This document shows positions 29,159-37,797 of a stretch of 64,000 nt of DNA, in pieces. Every line of letters starts with the position of its first letter. Within the stretch, counting starts at the first letter, position 1. Made by a program: the position numbers and the translations under genes. Origin of the DNA: Streptomyces nymphaeiformis. Its GTDB lineage: Bacteria > Actinomycetota > Actinomycetes > Streptomycetales > Streptomycetaceae. The stretch is taken from the NCBI RefSeq assembly GCF_014203895.1, contig NZ_JACHJY010000012.1:89283-153282 (forward strand). The letters run 5' to 3'. The notes under the pieces were generated by a model. That model worked only from the letters and a program-made list of their open reading frames with translations, did not search any database and had not been told where the DNA came from.

Positions 29159-30088
29159 CTACGAGTGGCCCAGGTCCTCCGAGGCCGCGTCCGGCTCCGA
29201 CGTCGAGCCCGAGTCCTTCGCCGGCCGGAGCGGGAAGACGTCCGCCGCCATGGAGTCGAGGACCGGCGCCGCCGGCCGCGGCGGCTTCGGCATGACCGCC
29301 GCCTCCGAGTGCCCCCCGCACCCGTACGCGAGCGACACGACCCGGCCGTCCGCCGGCGAGAACTCGTTGGCGCAGATGCCGAAGGCCTGCTTCAGCGACC
29401 CGGCCAGCGGCACCAGGAACGCGCACGACTCGCACGACGCGGGCGCCGCCTGCGCCATCGGTGTCTTCGCGCCGAACGCCTCGTCCCACCGGTCCGCCGC
29501 CATGTGCAGGCCGTAGCGGGAGAGGACCCTCGCCCGCCGCATGCCGAGCTCCTCGGCGACCGCCGCGATCGCTCCCCGCGAGGGGGTGCGCGAGGTCAGC
29601 TCGGCGTCCTCCTCGTCGAGGTGCTCCTCCATCTCCTCCGAGACGGCGGAGTTCGGCGGCGGCGCGTCCTCGCCCGAGTAGCCGGGCTCCAGGCGCAGGT
29701 CGTCCTGCTCCGTGGGGAGCAGGTCCCCCGGGCCCATGTCCCCGGGCCGCAGCCGCTCGCTCCACGGCACCCACTCCGGGGCCATGAGCGCGTCGGCGCC
29801 CGGCAGCAGGACGGTTTCGTCAAGCGTGACGTTCTTGGCGCGGGAGGCGCGGGTGACGGTCACCGCCCAGCGCCAGCCCCGGTAGCCGGGTTCCTTGGAC
29901 TCGAAGTAGTGCGTGACGACGCGGTCGCCCTCCGCGACCACCTCGACGTGGGCGCCGACGATGCCGGGCGCGGCCGCCTCCTCGGCGGCCTCCCGCGCGA
30001 GGTCTACGGCCTCGGCGCACAGGCGGTCGGGGGTACGCGTGGCTCGCGGGGTACGCGGGGTACCGCTTCGCGTCGTCGCAGCACTCAC
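29159..30088 (-). CDS. DUF3027 protein
   Basis: 309 residues, no signal or membrane segment. N-terminal part: PDRLCAEAVDLAREAAEE, then YFESKEPGYRGWRWAVTVTRASRAKNVTLDE, which is characteristic of DUF3027. The C-terminal third has a cysteine set (SCESCAFLVPL, FGICANEFS, YGCGGHSEA) that could bind a metal. GTG 30088 is chosen; a GGAGAGAA site lies about 12 nt upstream. DUF3027 is conserved in actinobacteria near cold-shock genes; the function is unknown. Confidence 0.8.
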   Translation of the reverse strand: MSAATTRSGTPRTPRATRTPDRLCAEAVDLAREAAEEAAAPGIVGAHVEVVAEGDRVVTHYFESKEPGYRGWRWAVTVTRASRAKNVTLDETVLLPGADALMAPEWVPWSERLRPGDMGPGDLLPTEQDDLRLEPGYSGEDAPPPNSAVSEEMEEHLDEEDAELTSRTPSRGAIAAVAEELGMRRARVLSRYGLHMAADRWDEAFGAKTPMAQAAPASCESCAFLVPLAGSLKQAFGICANEFSPADGRVVSLAYGCGGHSEAAVMPKPPRPAAPVLDSMAADVFPLRPAKDSGSTSEPDAASEDLGHS

Positions 30089-30502
30089 AGGTCTCGCTTC
30101 TCTCCTACGCCGTCTCACGGGTGCGTCGGCCGAGGGGCGGGAGCGAAGCCACGGGTGGCGGGCGGAGCGGACCAGAGGGCCGCATCGACGTCCGCACCCG
30201 ACTTGTCTCGCGCGTCTCGGGCACACCTAACGCCATCCATTCTGCGGGATGCCGAAGAGGCGCGCGGCCGAGAGCTTCCGCCGGTGACGCGCTACGCACG
30301 CTACCCCGTTCGCGGGCCTCCGCCCACCTGCCCGTCCCAAGTGGCCCGTATCGCGGACGCCCGCCACGCCCGAACCGACCGCGGGACGGCGCGTACGGGG
30401 CGTGCGAAGTGGCCTGCGGTGAAGCCGTACCCGCCGCCCGCTCGTCCGGCTCCCCCGTCGCGCCCCGGTTCGTCCGGGGCGCGGGTGGGGCACTATGACG
30501 GA
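30089..30502. promoter_or_regulatory. intergenic region with a hairpin before the MFS gene
   Basis: 414 bp between divergent genes. I see no credible coding frame. A strong hairpin with 10-bp perfect arms (30459-30468 and 30474-30483, core GCGCCCCGG / CCGGGGCGC, loop TTCGT) ends 19 bp before the MFS start. The remainder should contain the promoters of both neighbours, but none is clear. Confidence 0.4.
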
Positions 30503-31882
30503 GTGGCAGCCGCACGGTCCCCCGTACGATCACACGATCCCGCCGGGCCGCTCCGCCGAGCGGGCCGGAAGGTCGGGCGTGCCCTGCACCTGCCGTTCAC
30601 CGGGACCGCGAAGGGCATCCGGAAGGCGACGCACGCGCACGGCGCGGGCGAGTCGGGGCTCGGGAAGCTGATCGAGCTGCACGCCGTGAACGGCGCGGGC
30701 GACGTCATGATCACCGTGGCCCTCGCCTCCACCGTCTTCTTCTCGGTGCCGACCGACGAGGCCCGCGGCCGCGTCGCGCTCTACCTGGCCGTCACGATGG
30801 CCCCCTTCACGCTCCTGGCCCCCGTGATCGGTCCGCTCCTGGACCGGATCCCGCACGGGCGGCGCGCGGCGATGGCGGGCGCGATGCTGACCCGCGCCGT
30901 CCTCGCGATCATGATGTCGGGGGCGGTGGCGACGGGGGGTCTTGAGCTGTATCCCGCCGCGCTCGGCGTCCTCGTGGCCTCCAAGGCGTACGGGGTGGTC
31001 CGCAGCGCCGTCGTGCCCCGCCTCCTCCCACCGAACTTCTCGCTCGTGAAGGCGAACTCCCGGGTCACCCTCGCCGGGCTGCTCGCCACCGGCATCGCCG
31101 CGCCCATCGGGGCGGGGCTCCAGCTGATCGGGCCGGGCTGGCCGCTGTACGGGGCGTGCGCGCTGTTCCTGCTCGGCACGTTCTGGGCGCTGCGGATGCC
31201 GCACAAGGTGGACTCCGCGAAGGGCGAGCGGCGGGCGCACCTGCTGACCCACGGCGAGAAGAAGCCGAGTCTGCGGACCGTGGGGCCGTCGGTGCTGCAC
31301 GGGCTCCAGGCGAACGCCGCGCAGCGCATGCTGTCGGGCTTCCTGATCTTCTTCCTGGCGTTCCTGCTGCGCGAGCACCCGCTGTCCGGGCAGAGCGCCG
31401 CCGTCTCCCTGGGCATCGTGGGCGTGGCGGCCGGCACGGGGAACGCCTGCGGTACGGCCGCCGGCTCGCTCCTGCGCGACCGGGGCCACGGGCCCGAGGT
31501 GATCATCGCCACGATGATCAGCGTCGTGCTCGGTACGGCCGTCTGCGCGGCGATCTTCTTCGGCGGCCTCATGGTCGCCGTCCTCGTCGCGGTCGCCGGG
31601 CTCACCCAGGCCCTCTCGAAGCTGTCCCTGGACGCGCTGATCCAGCGGGACGTGCCGGAGCTGGTGCGGACCTCGGCGTTCGCCCGCTCCGAGACGGCGC
31701 TCCAGATGGCGTGGGTGGTGGGCGGCGGGATCGGCATCGCCCTGCCCCTGAACGGCACCCTCGGGATGGCCGTCGCCGCCGGGATCCTGGGCGTGGGCGC
31801 CCTCCTCGCGGTCCGCGGGCTCCTCTCGGCCGCCCGCAGCCGCCCGGGCCCCAAGGGCCGCTCCAAGGCGAAGGTGGCCTGA
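30503..31882 (+). CDS. MFS transporter
   Basis: 459 residues with about 12 membrane helices: the first is in MITVALASTVFFSVP, and the MFS loop is PLLDRIPHGRRAAMAGAM. The start GTG 30503 follows GGAG directly; an upstream GTG 30485 is in frame. It resembles MFS proteins that sit beside DUF3027 and the DUF2771 lipoprotein in Streptomyces. The substrate is unknown. Confidence 0.82.
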   Translation: MAAARSPVRSHDPAGPLRRAGRKVGRALHLPFTGTAKGIRKATHAHGAGESGLGKLIELHAVNGAGDVMITVALASTVFFSVPTDEARGRVALYLAVTMAPFTLLAPVIGPLLDRIPHGRRAAMAGAMLTRAVLAIMMSGAVATGGLELYPAALGVLVASKAYGVVRSAVVPRLLPPNFSLVKANSRVTLAGLLATGIAAPIGAGLQLIGPGWPLYGACALFLLGTFWALRMPHKVDSAKGERRAHLLTHGEKKPSLRTVGPSVLHGLQANAAQRMLSGFLIFFLAFLLREHPLSGQSAAVSLGIVGVAAGTGNACGTAAGSLLRDRGHGPEVIIATMISVVLGTAVCAAIFFGGLMVAVLVAVAGLTQALSKLSLDALIQRDVPELVRTSAFARSETALQMAWVVGGGIGIALPLNGTLGMAVAAGILGVGALLAVRGLLSAARSRPGPKGRSKAKVA

Positions 31883-32004
31883 TCTCCACCCGACCTCCGC
31901 CTGATCCCGGCTCCCCGGGGCCGGACGGACCCGGACACTCCGCACGAAGCGGTACGCCGTGGCGGCACGCCGTACCCCCGCGTGGCGCGGACGCGGCGGC
32001 CCGA

Positions 32005-32010
32005 TAGCCT
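32005..32010 (+). promoter_or_regulatory. -10 box, leaderless lipoprotein gene
   Basis: TAGCCT ends 7 nt before ATG 32018, without a ribosome-binding site: leaderless layout. A hairpin at 31951-31976 (GGTACG/CGTACC arms) precedes it and may terminate the MFS transcript. Confidence 0.5.
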
Positions 32011-32017
32011 TCGGCTC

Positions 32018-32503
32018 ATGACCGTTGCGTTCTTCTCCGGCTCGCGCCGCCGGGCCGCCGTCGCCCTCGGGGCCGTCTCCGCCGGGCTCCTCGTACTCTC
32101 CGCCTGCGACAAGCCGACTCCGCTCGCGACCCTGACGGTCGGGACCGAATCGGTCCACACCGAGGCCGCCTGCTACAACGACGGCGACGCCATCAAGGAG
32201 TCGCAGATCCAGCAGTGCCTCAACAAGAAGGCCGAGACGTCCATCACGGTCTCCGCGGACGACAAGATCCGCTTCGGCGTGGACCCGAAGATCGCGGACA
32301 ACGGCTGGACGATCTTCCTCGGCGGCCAGCAGGCCGAGCCCGAGCCGTACAAGAAGACGTACCGGACCATCCCGGCCAGCGCCTTCTTCTCCAGCCAGTC
32401 CGGCGAGGCCACCGACAAGACCCAGGTGACCATCGTCGAGAACACCGGCAAGAAGCTGACCGGCATCTGGCACTTCCAGCTGAAGAAGGACACGAACTCC
32501 TGA
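32018..32503 (+). CDS. DUF2771 lipoprotein
   Basis: 161 residues. The N-terminus is a lipoprotein signal with lipobox VLSAC (Cys near residue 29). The mature part is a single beta-rich domain with a cysteine pair (AACYNDG and QQCLNKK) and matches DUF2771, lipoproteins found just upstream of futalosine hydrolase genes in Streptomyces. It ends 7 bp before mqnB and may be co-transcribed. Function unknown. Confidence 0.8.
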   Translation: MTVAFFSGSRRRAAVALGAVSAGLLVLSACDKPTPLATLTVGTESVHTEAACYNDGDAIKESQIQQCLNKKAETSITVSADDKIRFGVDPKIADNGWTIFLGGQQAEPEPYKKTYRTIPASAFFSSQSGEATDKTQVTIVENTGKKLTGIWHFQLKKDTNS

Positions 32504-32510
32504 TCCGCCG

Positions 32511-33230
32511 GTGGCCCACCGGATCCTGATCGTGACGGCCGTGGCGGCGGAGGCGGACTCCGTCTCCGCCGGCCTCGGCTCCCCCGAGCCGCGCCCGCTG
32601 CCGGGGGGTCTCGTCCTGCGCCGTCACGGCCACGTCGACGTCCTCGTCGGCGGGGTCGGCCCCGCGGCCGTCGCCGCGGCGACGGGGACGGCCCTCGCGT
32701 GCGAGGCCCTGGCCGGGAGCGGCTACGGCCTCGTCGTCTCCGCCGGGATCGCCGGCGGGTTCCAGCCCGCGGCGCCGGTCGGGTCCGTCGTCGTGTCCTC
32801 GGCGATCGTCGCCGCCGACCTCGGCGCGGAGACCCCGGACGGGTACCTCGCCGTCGAGGACCTCGGCTTCGGCCGCTCCGTCCACCTCGTGCCCGAGGAG
32901 CTGACCGGGCGGATCACCGCCGCGCTGGACGCCGGCGCCCCGCCCCACGCCCTCGCGCCGGTCCTCACCGTGTCCACGGTCACCGGCACCGCCCGTCGCG
33001 CCGCCGAGCTCGCGGAGCGCCACCCGGCGGCCGCCGCCGAGGCGATGGAGGGCTTCGGCGTCGCCGAGGCCGCCGCCGCGCACGGGGTGCCCGTCGTCGA
33101 GATCCGGGCCGTGTCGAACGCCGTCGGCCCCCGCGACCGCGCCGCCTGGCGCATCGGCGAGGCCCTGGGCGCCCTCCGGCACACCTTCGAGCTGCTCAGT
33201 CGTACCGTCTTCGTGGAGGCGCACGCGTGA
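32511..33230 (+). CDS. mqnB: futalosine hydrolase
   Basis: 239 residues of the nucleoside phosphorylase / MTA-SAH nucleosidase fold. MqnB removes hypoxanthine from futalosine to give dehypoxanthinylfutalosine in the alternative menaquinone pathway. Seen: VTAVAAEADSV at the start, VSAGIAGGFQPAAPVGSVV (nucleosidase glycine loop), and AEAMEGFGVAEAAAAHGVP followed by RAVSNAVGPRDR, the region of the catalytic acid. The TGA overlaps the GTG of mqnD (GTGA), so the two are translationally coupled. Confidence 0.92.
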   Translation: MAHRILIVTAVAAEADSVSAGLGSPEPRPLPGGLVLRRHGHVDVLVGGVGPAAVAAATGTALACEALAGSGYGLVVSAGIAGGFQPAAPVGSVVVSSAIVAADLGAETPDGYLAVEDLGFGRSVHLVPEELTGRITAALDAGAPPHALAPVLTVSTVTGTARRAAELAERHPAAAAEAMEGFGVAEAAAAHGVPVVEIRAVSNAVGPRDRAAWRIGEALGALRHTFELLSRTVFVEAHA

Positions 33231-34072
33231 AACTGAAGATCGCCTACTCGCCCTGCCCGAACGACACCTTCGTGTTCGACGCCTGGGCGCACGACCGGGT
33301 CCCGGGCGCGCCCCGGCTCGACGTGACCTTCGCCGACATCGACGTCACCAACGGCTGGGCCGAGAGCGGCACCGACGCCCACGACGTCCTGAAGGTCTCG
33401 TACGCCGTCCTGCCGTGGATCCTCGACGAGTACGCCCTGCTGCCCTGCGGCGGCGCCCTCGGCCGGGGCTGCGGCCCGCTCGTGCTCACGCGCGACGCGG
33501 ACGTGGACCTGAGGGGGAAGACCGTCGCCGTGCCGAGCGAGCGCTCCACCGCGTACCTGCTGTTCCGGCTGTGGGCGGCCGAGAAGGTGCCCGGCGGCGT
33601 CGGCGAGGTCGTCGTGATGCCGTTCCACGAGATCATGCCCGCCGTCCGGGACGGGAAGGTCGACGCGGGGCTCGTCATCCACGAGGCCCGCTTCACGTAC
33701 AAGAACTACGGGCTGCACTGCCTCGCCGACATGGGCGAGCACTGGGAGACCACGACCGGCCTCCCGATCCCGCTGGGCGCGATCGTCGCCCGCCGCTCCC
33801 TGGGCGCCGAGACCCTCGCACTGCTCGCCGAGTCCGCCCGCGCCTCGGTACGGATGGCCTGGGACGACCCTGCGGCCTCGCGGCCGTACGTCATGGAGCA
33901 CGCCCAGGAGATGGACCCGAAGGTGGCCGACCAGCACATCGGTCTCTACGTCAACGAGTTCACGGCCGACCTCGGCGAGCACGGCTACGCGGCGGTCCGC
34001 GGGCTGCTCACGCGCGCCGCGGCCGAGGGACTCGTACCGCCCCTCGGCCCGGACGCGCTGGCGTTCCCGTAA
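33227..34072 (+). CDS. mqnD: 1,4-dihydroxy-6-naphthoate synthase
   Basis: 281 residues of the periplasmic-binding-protein-like MqnA/MqnD family. MqnD converts cyclic dehypoxanthinylfutalosine to 1,4-dihydroxy-6-naphthoate. Seen: YSPCPNDTFVFDAW at the start, DVLKVSYAVLPWIL, and VDAGLVIHEARFTYKNYGL, the expected His-containing active-site region. It overlaps mqnB by 4 bp. The other mqn genes are not in this window. A weak hairpin (34097-34131) follows. Confidence 0.92.
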   Translation: MKLKIAYSPCPNDTFVFDAWAHDRVPGAPRLDVTFADIDVTNGWAESGTDAHDVLKVSYAVLPWILDEYALLPCGGALGRGCGPLVLTRDADVDLRGKTVAVPSERSTAYLLFRLWAAEKVPGGVGEVVVMPFHEIMPAVRDGKVDAGLVIHEARFTYKNYGLHCLADMGEHWETTTGLPIPLGAIVARRSLGAETLALLAESARASVRMAWDDPAASRPYVMEHAQEMDPKVADQHIGLYVNEFTADLGEHGYAAVRGLLTRAAAEGLVPPLGPDALAFP

Positions 34073-34139
34073 CGGGAGGCCGGACGGAGCCCGGCAGCCG
34101 CCCGAAGCCCGCGCAGCGGTGCGAGGGCGGCCGGAAGGG

Positions 34140-34523
34140 CTAGACGTCGAGCTGGTCGGCGACCGCGCGCAGCAGGCCGGCGATCTTCTTGCCGGCCGCC
34201 TTCTCCGGGTAGCGGCCGCGCTCCAGCATCGGCGTGATGTTCTCCAGGAGCGTCGTCAGGTCCTGCACGATGGACGCCAGTTCGTCGGGCTTACGGCGCT
34301 GCGCCGCGGCGACGGACGGGGTCGGGTCGAGGATCGTGACGGACAGCGCCTGGTCGCCGCGCTGACCGGCGACGACTCCGAACTCCACCCGCTGTCCCGG
34401 CTTCAGTGCGTCGACTCCGGCAGGGAGCACCGACGAGTGCACGAAGACGTCGCCGCCGTCGTCGCGGGAGAGAAAGCCGAAGCCCTTCTCGCTGTTGAAC
34501 CATTTGACCTTGCCGGTAGGCAC
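34140..34523 (-). CDS. cold-shock-domain protein with a C-terminal extension
   Basis: 127 residues. Residues 1-65 form the cold-shock OB fold with RNP1 (KGFGFLSRD) and RNP2 (DVFVHSSVL). Usual CspA proteins have about 67 residues; this one adds about 60, predicted helical (DELASIVQDLTTLLENITPML, then KIAGLLRAVADQL). The tail may mediate dimerisation. GTG 34523 has GAGGA about 6 nt upstream. It is convergent with mqnD. Role: RNA binding, inferred. Confidence 0.9.
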   Translation of the reverse strand: MPTGKVKWFNSEKGFGFLSRDDGGDVFVHSSVLPAGVDALKPGQRVEFGVVAGQRGDQALSVTILDPTPSVAAAQRRKPDELASIVQDLTTLLENITPMLERGRYPEKAAGKKIAGLLRAVADQLDV

Positions 34524-34651
34524 GTCTGTCCTCGTCCTCGTCCTCGTCGATGGGGATGGCAAACAGCGGGTCAAGAGACCCGCCGGCACCAGGCTAATGG
34601 TCAGGAGGCCGGTGACAAGACGTCGCCGATGTGTTCCTCCGGCCTGGGAAC

Positions 34652-34657
34652 TACCCT
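34652..34657 (+). promoter_or_regulatory. -10 box, leaderless small membrane gene
   Basis: TACCCT ends 6 nt before ATG 34664, the leaderless spacing, and no ribosome-binding site is present. Confidence 0.5.
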
Positions 34658-34663
34658 GGCCGG

Positions 34664-34951
34664 ATGCGTAGTGAAACCCCCGCCGTGCCGGTGGACGACG
34701 TGGACGGCAGTGTCCCGGGTGACGGACTGGTCAAGGCCGGTGTGATCGTGTTCGCGGTCGGCGCGGTCGCGACGCTGGTCACCGTGGCCCCGCTGTTCCT
34801 CGGGACGGACCCGTTCCCCACCGTCGCGTACCTCGTGTCGATGCTGATGGGGGTCGGGTTCCTGGTGGCCGCCGCCGGGCTGCTGAGGTCGGTCGCGTCC
34901 CAGCGGCGGCAGGCCCGAAAGGCTTCGGCCACGGCCGCTCAGCCGCGGTAG
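34664..34951 (+). CDS. small two-span membrane protein
   Basis: 95 residues: an acidic N-terminal tail (DDVDGSVPGD), two hydrophobic spans (about 24-47 and 56-78) and a basic C-terminus (ASQRRQARKAS). No named domain. It overlaps the convergent HAD gene by 13 bp. Function unknown; small proteins of this type are common in Streptomyces genomes. Confidence 0.75.
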   Translation: MRSETPAVPVDDVDGSVPGDGLVKAGVIVFAVGAVATLVTVAPLFLGTDPFPTVAYLVSMLMGVGFLVAAAGLLRSVASQRRQARKASATAAQPR

Positions 34952-35568
34952 CCCTCCCACCAGGCACGGAAGTCCGTCAGGTCCGCCAGGACCACGTCCG
35001 CGCCGGCCGCCCGCAGCTCCTCGGCGGGGCAGGGGCCGGTCGCGACGGCCACCGAGAACGCGCCCGCCGTGGCGGCGCCCCGGACGTCGCCGACGTGGTC
35101 GCCGACGTACACCCCGGCGCCGTGCGCGCGCAGGGCCTCCGCCTTGCCCTCGGCCCACAGGCCGCCGGCGACGGCGTCGGGCTTCATGCCGAGGTGGTCG
35201 AGGTGCAGCCCGGCGTGCGCGCCGTTCTTCGCGGTGACGACGATCGTGCGGCCGCCCGCCTCGCGCACGGCCTCGATCGCGTCCAGGGCGCCCGGCATGG
35301 GGACGGTGGGCTCGATGGCGTACGAGGGGTAGAGCGCCCGGTAGCGGGCGGTCATCTCCGTGACGTGCTCCGCCGGGAACCAGTGCGCCATCTCCTGCTC
35401 CAGCGGCGGCCCGAGGCGGCTCACGACGAGGTCGGCGTCGATCGGGACGCCGACCTCGGCGGAGAAGGCGACGAAGGCCGCCTTGATGCCGGGGCGGGTG
35501 TCGAGCAGGGTCAGGTCGAGGTCGAAGCCGACGGTGAGCCGGTCCGTGGGCGGCGGTGTGGTCGTCAT
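34939..35568 (-). CDS. HAD-superfamily hydrolase
   Basis: 209 residues. HAD motif I is GFDLDLTLLDTRPG (nucleophile and acid Asp near residues 15 and 17), motif II IVVTAKNG, motif III includes LWAEGKAEALR with its Lys, and motif IV YVGDHVGDVRGA. The cap helix between motifs I and II places it with phosphoglycolate phosphatase-like enzymes. The substrate is unknown. It is divergent from the siderophore transport operon. Confidence 0.88.
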   Translation of the reverse strand: MTTTPPPTDRLTVGFDLDLTLLDTRPGIKAAFVAFSAEVGVPIDADLVVSRLGPPLEQEMAHWFPAEHVTEMTARYRALYPSYAIEPTVPMPGALDAIEAVREAGGRTIVVTAKNGAHAGLHLDHLGMKPDAVAGGLWAEGKAEALRAHGAGVYVGDHVGDVRGAATAGAFSVAVATGPCPAEELRAAGADVVLADLTDFRAWWEGYRG

Positions 35569-35625
35569 GGCCCCATTGTCGGGGGACCCGGGGCACAGGT
35601 GTTCGCACGGGGGTGGCTGATTAAA

Positions 35626-35644
35626 TGAGGTGAGCCTAACCAAA
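35626..35644 (+). promoter_or_regulatory. iron box (DmdR/IdeR-type operator)
   Basis: The 19-bp site, with core AGGTGAGCCTAACC, matches the Streptomyces iron-box consensus at all but two positions by my reading. It lies 25 bp upstream of the first siderophore permease. Iron-loaded DmdR is known to repress such genes, so this operon should be induced by iron starvation. Confidence 0.8.
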
Positions 35645-35668
35645 CCTGCACCTCCCCGATGGGTCCCG

Positions 35669-36673
35669 ATGCCAGCCGCTTTCCGCACCAGACGCGTCCT
35701 CGCGACCTCGGCGGCCCTCGTCGCCCTGCTCCTCGCCGTCCTCCTCAGCCTCGCCGTCGGCGCCCGCCCCATCGCGCCCTCCACCGTCCTCGACGCCCTG
35801 CTGCACGGCGCGACCGGCGACGACGCCGAGGTCGTCCGGCAGCTCCGCGTCCCCCGGACCCTCATCGGGCTGATGGTCGGCGCCGCCCTCGCGCTCGCCG
35901 GCACCACCCTCCAGGGCATCACCCGCAACCCGATCGCCGACCCCGGCATCCTCGGCATCAGCCAGGGCTCGTCCGTCGCCGTCGTCCTCGCCATCGCCTT
36001 CCTCGGCGTGCACGAGCTCAGCGGGTACGTGTGGTTCGCCTTCGCCGGCGCCGCCCTCGCCTCCGTCGCCGTCTACGCGATCGCCGCCGGCGGGCGGGGC
36101 GGCGCCACGCCCGTGAAACTGGCGCTCGGCGGGGCCGCGATCAACGCGCTGCTGCTCTCCGTCACCACCGGCGTCCTCACCACCCGGGCCTCGGCGCTCG
36201 ACGAGTTCCGGTTCTGGCAGATCGGCTCCCTCGACGGGCGCGACACCGAGATCGTCGGCCAGATCTGGCCCTTCCTGCTGCTCGGCACGGTCCTCGTCCT
36301 CTCCGTGGCGCGCGGGCTCGACGCGCTCGCGCTCGGCGAGGACGTCGCCAAGGGGCTCGGGCAGCGCGTCGCGACCGTACGGATCGTGGGCGGGCTCGGC
36401 GCGACCGTCCTCACCGGCGCGGCCGTCGCCGCCGCCGGCCCCGTCGCCTTCGTCGGCCTCGCCGTCCCCCACATCGCCCGCGCCGTCGTCGGCTCCGACC
36501 ACCGCTGGGTCCTGCCGATGGCCGCGCTCGTCGGCCCGGTGATGCTGCTCACCGCCGACGTCGCCGGCCGGATCGTCTTCCCGCCGGGCGAGGTCCCGGC
36601 CGGGGTGATGACGGCGCTGATCGGGGTGCCGTTCCTGGTGACGCTGGTACGCCGGAAGGCGGTGCCGGCGTGA
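35669..36673 (+). CDS. FecCD-type siderophore ABC permease, subunit 1
   Basis: 334 residues with about nine membrane helices. Family signatures: LRVPRTLIGLMVGAALALAG, QGITRNPIADPGILGISQGSS, and the closing AVVGSDHRWVLP then FPPGEVPAGVMTALIGVP. It imports ferric siderophores with the second permease and the ATPase. ATG 35669 is chosen because the longer in-frame GTG 35630 lies inside the iron box. Its TGA overlaps the next gene's GTG (GTGA). Confidence 0.92.
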   Translation: MPAAFRTRRVLATSAALVALLLAVLLSLAVGARPIAPSTVLDALLHGATGDDAEVVRQLRVPRTLIGLMVGAALALAGTTLQGITRNPIADPGILGISQGSSVAVVLAIAFLGVHELSGYVWFAFAGAALASVAVYAIAAGGRGGATPVKLALGGAAINALLLSVTTGVLTTRASALDEFRFWQIGSLDGRDTEIVGQIWPFLLLGTVLVLSVARGLDALALGEDVAKGLGQRVATVRIVGGLGATVLTGAAVAAAGPVAFVGLAVPHIARAVVGSDHRWVLPMAALVGPVMLLTADVAGRIVFPPGEVPAGVMTALIGVPFLVTLVRRKAVPA

Positions 36674-37797
36674 GCGCGCTCCCTGACGGGCGTACCGGCC
36701 GCGGTCACACGCGCACGGCCGCAGGCGGTGCCGGCGTGGCCTCATCCACGAGCGGCCTCCGGCCCGCCGGGTACGGGCTGCTGCGCGCCGGACGGGCGTC
36801 GTTCCTCGTCCACCGCCGCTCCGCCCTCGTCGCCGCAGGCCTCCTCCTCGTCCTGGCCGCGGCCTGCGTCGCGTACCTCTGCGTCGGCGAGCGGTTCGTC
36901 GCGCCCGGCGAGGTCGTACGGATCCTCCTCGGGCAGTCGTCGCCGTCCGCGTTCGTCGTCGAGGAGCTGCGCGAGCCGCGGCTCGTCGTCGCCCTCGCCG
37001 TCGGCGCCGCCTTCGGCATCGCGGGCGGCCTCATCCAGACCGTCGCCCGCAACCCGCTCGCCAGCCCCGACATCATCGGCATCAGCCAGGGCGCCGGGGC
37101 GGTCACCGTCGCCGCGATGACCTTCGGCCTCACCTCGTACACCGTCCTGCCGTACGTCTCCATCGCCGGCGGCATCCTCGCCGCCGCCCTCGTGTACGCC
37201 TTCGCCTGGCGCGGCGGGCTGCACGCGACCCGCTTCGTGCTCATCGGCATCGGCATCGCGATCGCACTGCGGTCCCTCATCACGCTCTTCATGACGAAGG
37301 GCGACTACCTCGTCGCCCAGCAGGCCCAGATCTGGATGACCGGCTCCCTCAACGGGCGCGGCTGGGACGAGTCCGCGCCGATCCGGTGGACGCTGCTGCT
37401 CCTGCTGCCCGCCGTGCTGTGGGCGGCCCGCGCCCAGCGGACCGTCTCCCTCGACGACGACACGGCGACCGCGCTCGGCGCCCGGCTCGGCGGGGTGCGG
37501 CTCGGGCTCGTCGCCGTCGGCGTCGTCCTCGCGTCGGTGGCGACGGGCGTCGCCGGACCGGTCGACTTCGTGGCCCTGCTCGCCCCGCAGATCGCCCGCC
37601 GCATGACCCGGACGGCGCAGATCCCGCTGCTCTGCTCCGCGCTCACGGGCGCGGTGATCGTCGTCGTCGCCGACCTGCTCGGCCGGCGGCTCCTCTCCCC
37701 CGTCGAACTGCCGGTGGGTGTCCTCACGGCGGCGGTCGGCGCCCCGTACCTGATCTGGCTCATCGTCCGGAGCCGAGCCGTTGGAGGAAAGTCGTGA
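36670..37797 (+). CDS. FecCD-type siderophore ABC permease, subunit 2
   Basis: 375 residues, the partner permease. Signatures: ELREPRLVVALAVGAAFGIAGG, QTVARNPLASPDIIGISQGAG, and SPVELPVGVLTAAVGAPYL. The N-terminal ~40 residues are extra and Gly/Arg-rich. It overlaps the first permease by 4 bp and the ATPase by 4 bp, so translation of all three is coupled. No substrate-binding lipoprotein gene is in the operon. Confidence 0.92.
   Translation: MSALPDGRTGRGHTRTAAGGAGVASSTSGLRPAGYGLLRAGRASFLVHRRSALVAAGLLLVLAAACVAYLCVGERFVAPGEVVRILLGQSSPSAFVVEELREPRLVVALAVGAAFGIAGGLIQTVARNPLASPDIIGISQGAGAVTVAAMTFGLTSYTVLPYVSIAGGILAAALVYAFAWRGGLHATRFVLIGIGIAIALRSLITLFMTKGDYLVAQQAQIWMTGSLNGRGWDESAPIRWTLLLLLPAVLWAARAQRTVSLDDDTATALGARLGGVRLGLVAVGVVLASVATGVAGPVDFVALLAPQIARRMTRTAQIPLLCSALTGAVIVVVADLLGRRLLSPVELPVGVLTAAVGAPYLIWLIVRSRAVGGKS

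Noticed and set aside
30105-30533. a 142-aa minus-strand gene in the DUF3027-MFS gap
   Set aside because: The composition is Arg/Pro-rich with no domain, and its start overlaps the MFS gene; it looks like a shadow of GC-rich sequence.
35630-36673. longer siderophore permease starting at GTG 35630
   Set aside because: That start would place the iron box inside the coding region; ATG 35669 is more credible.
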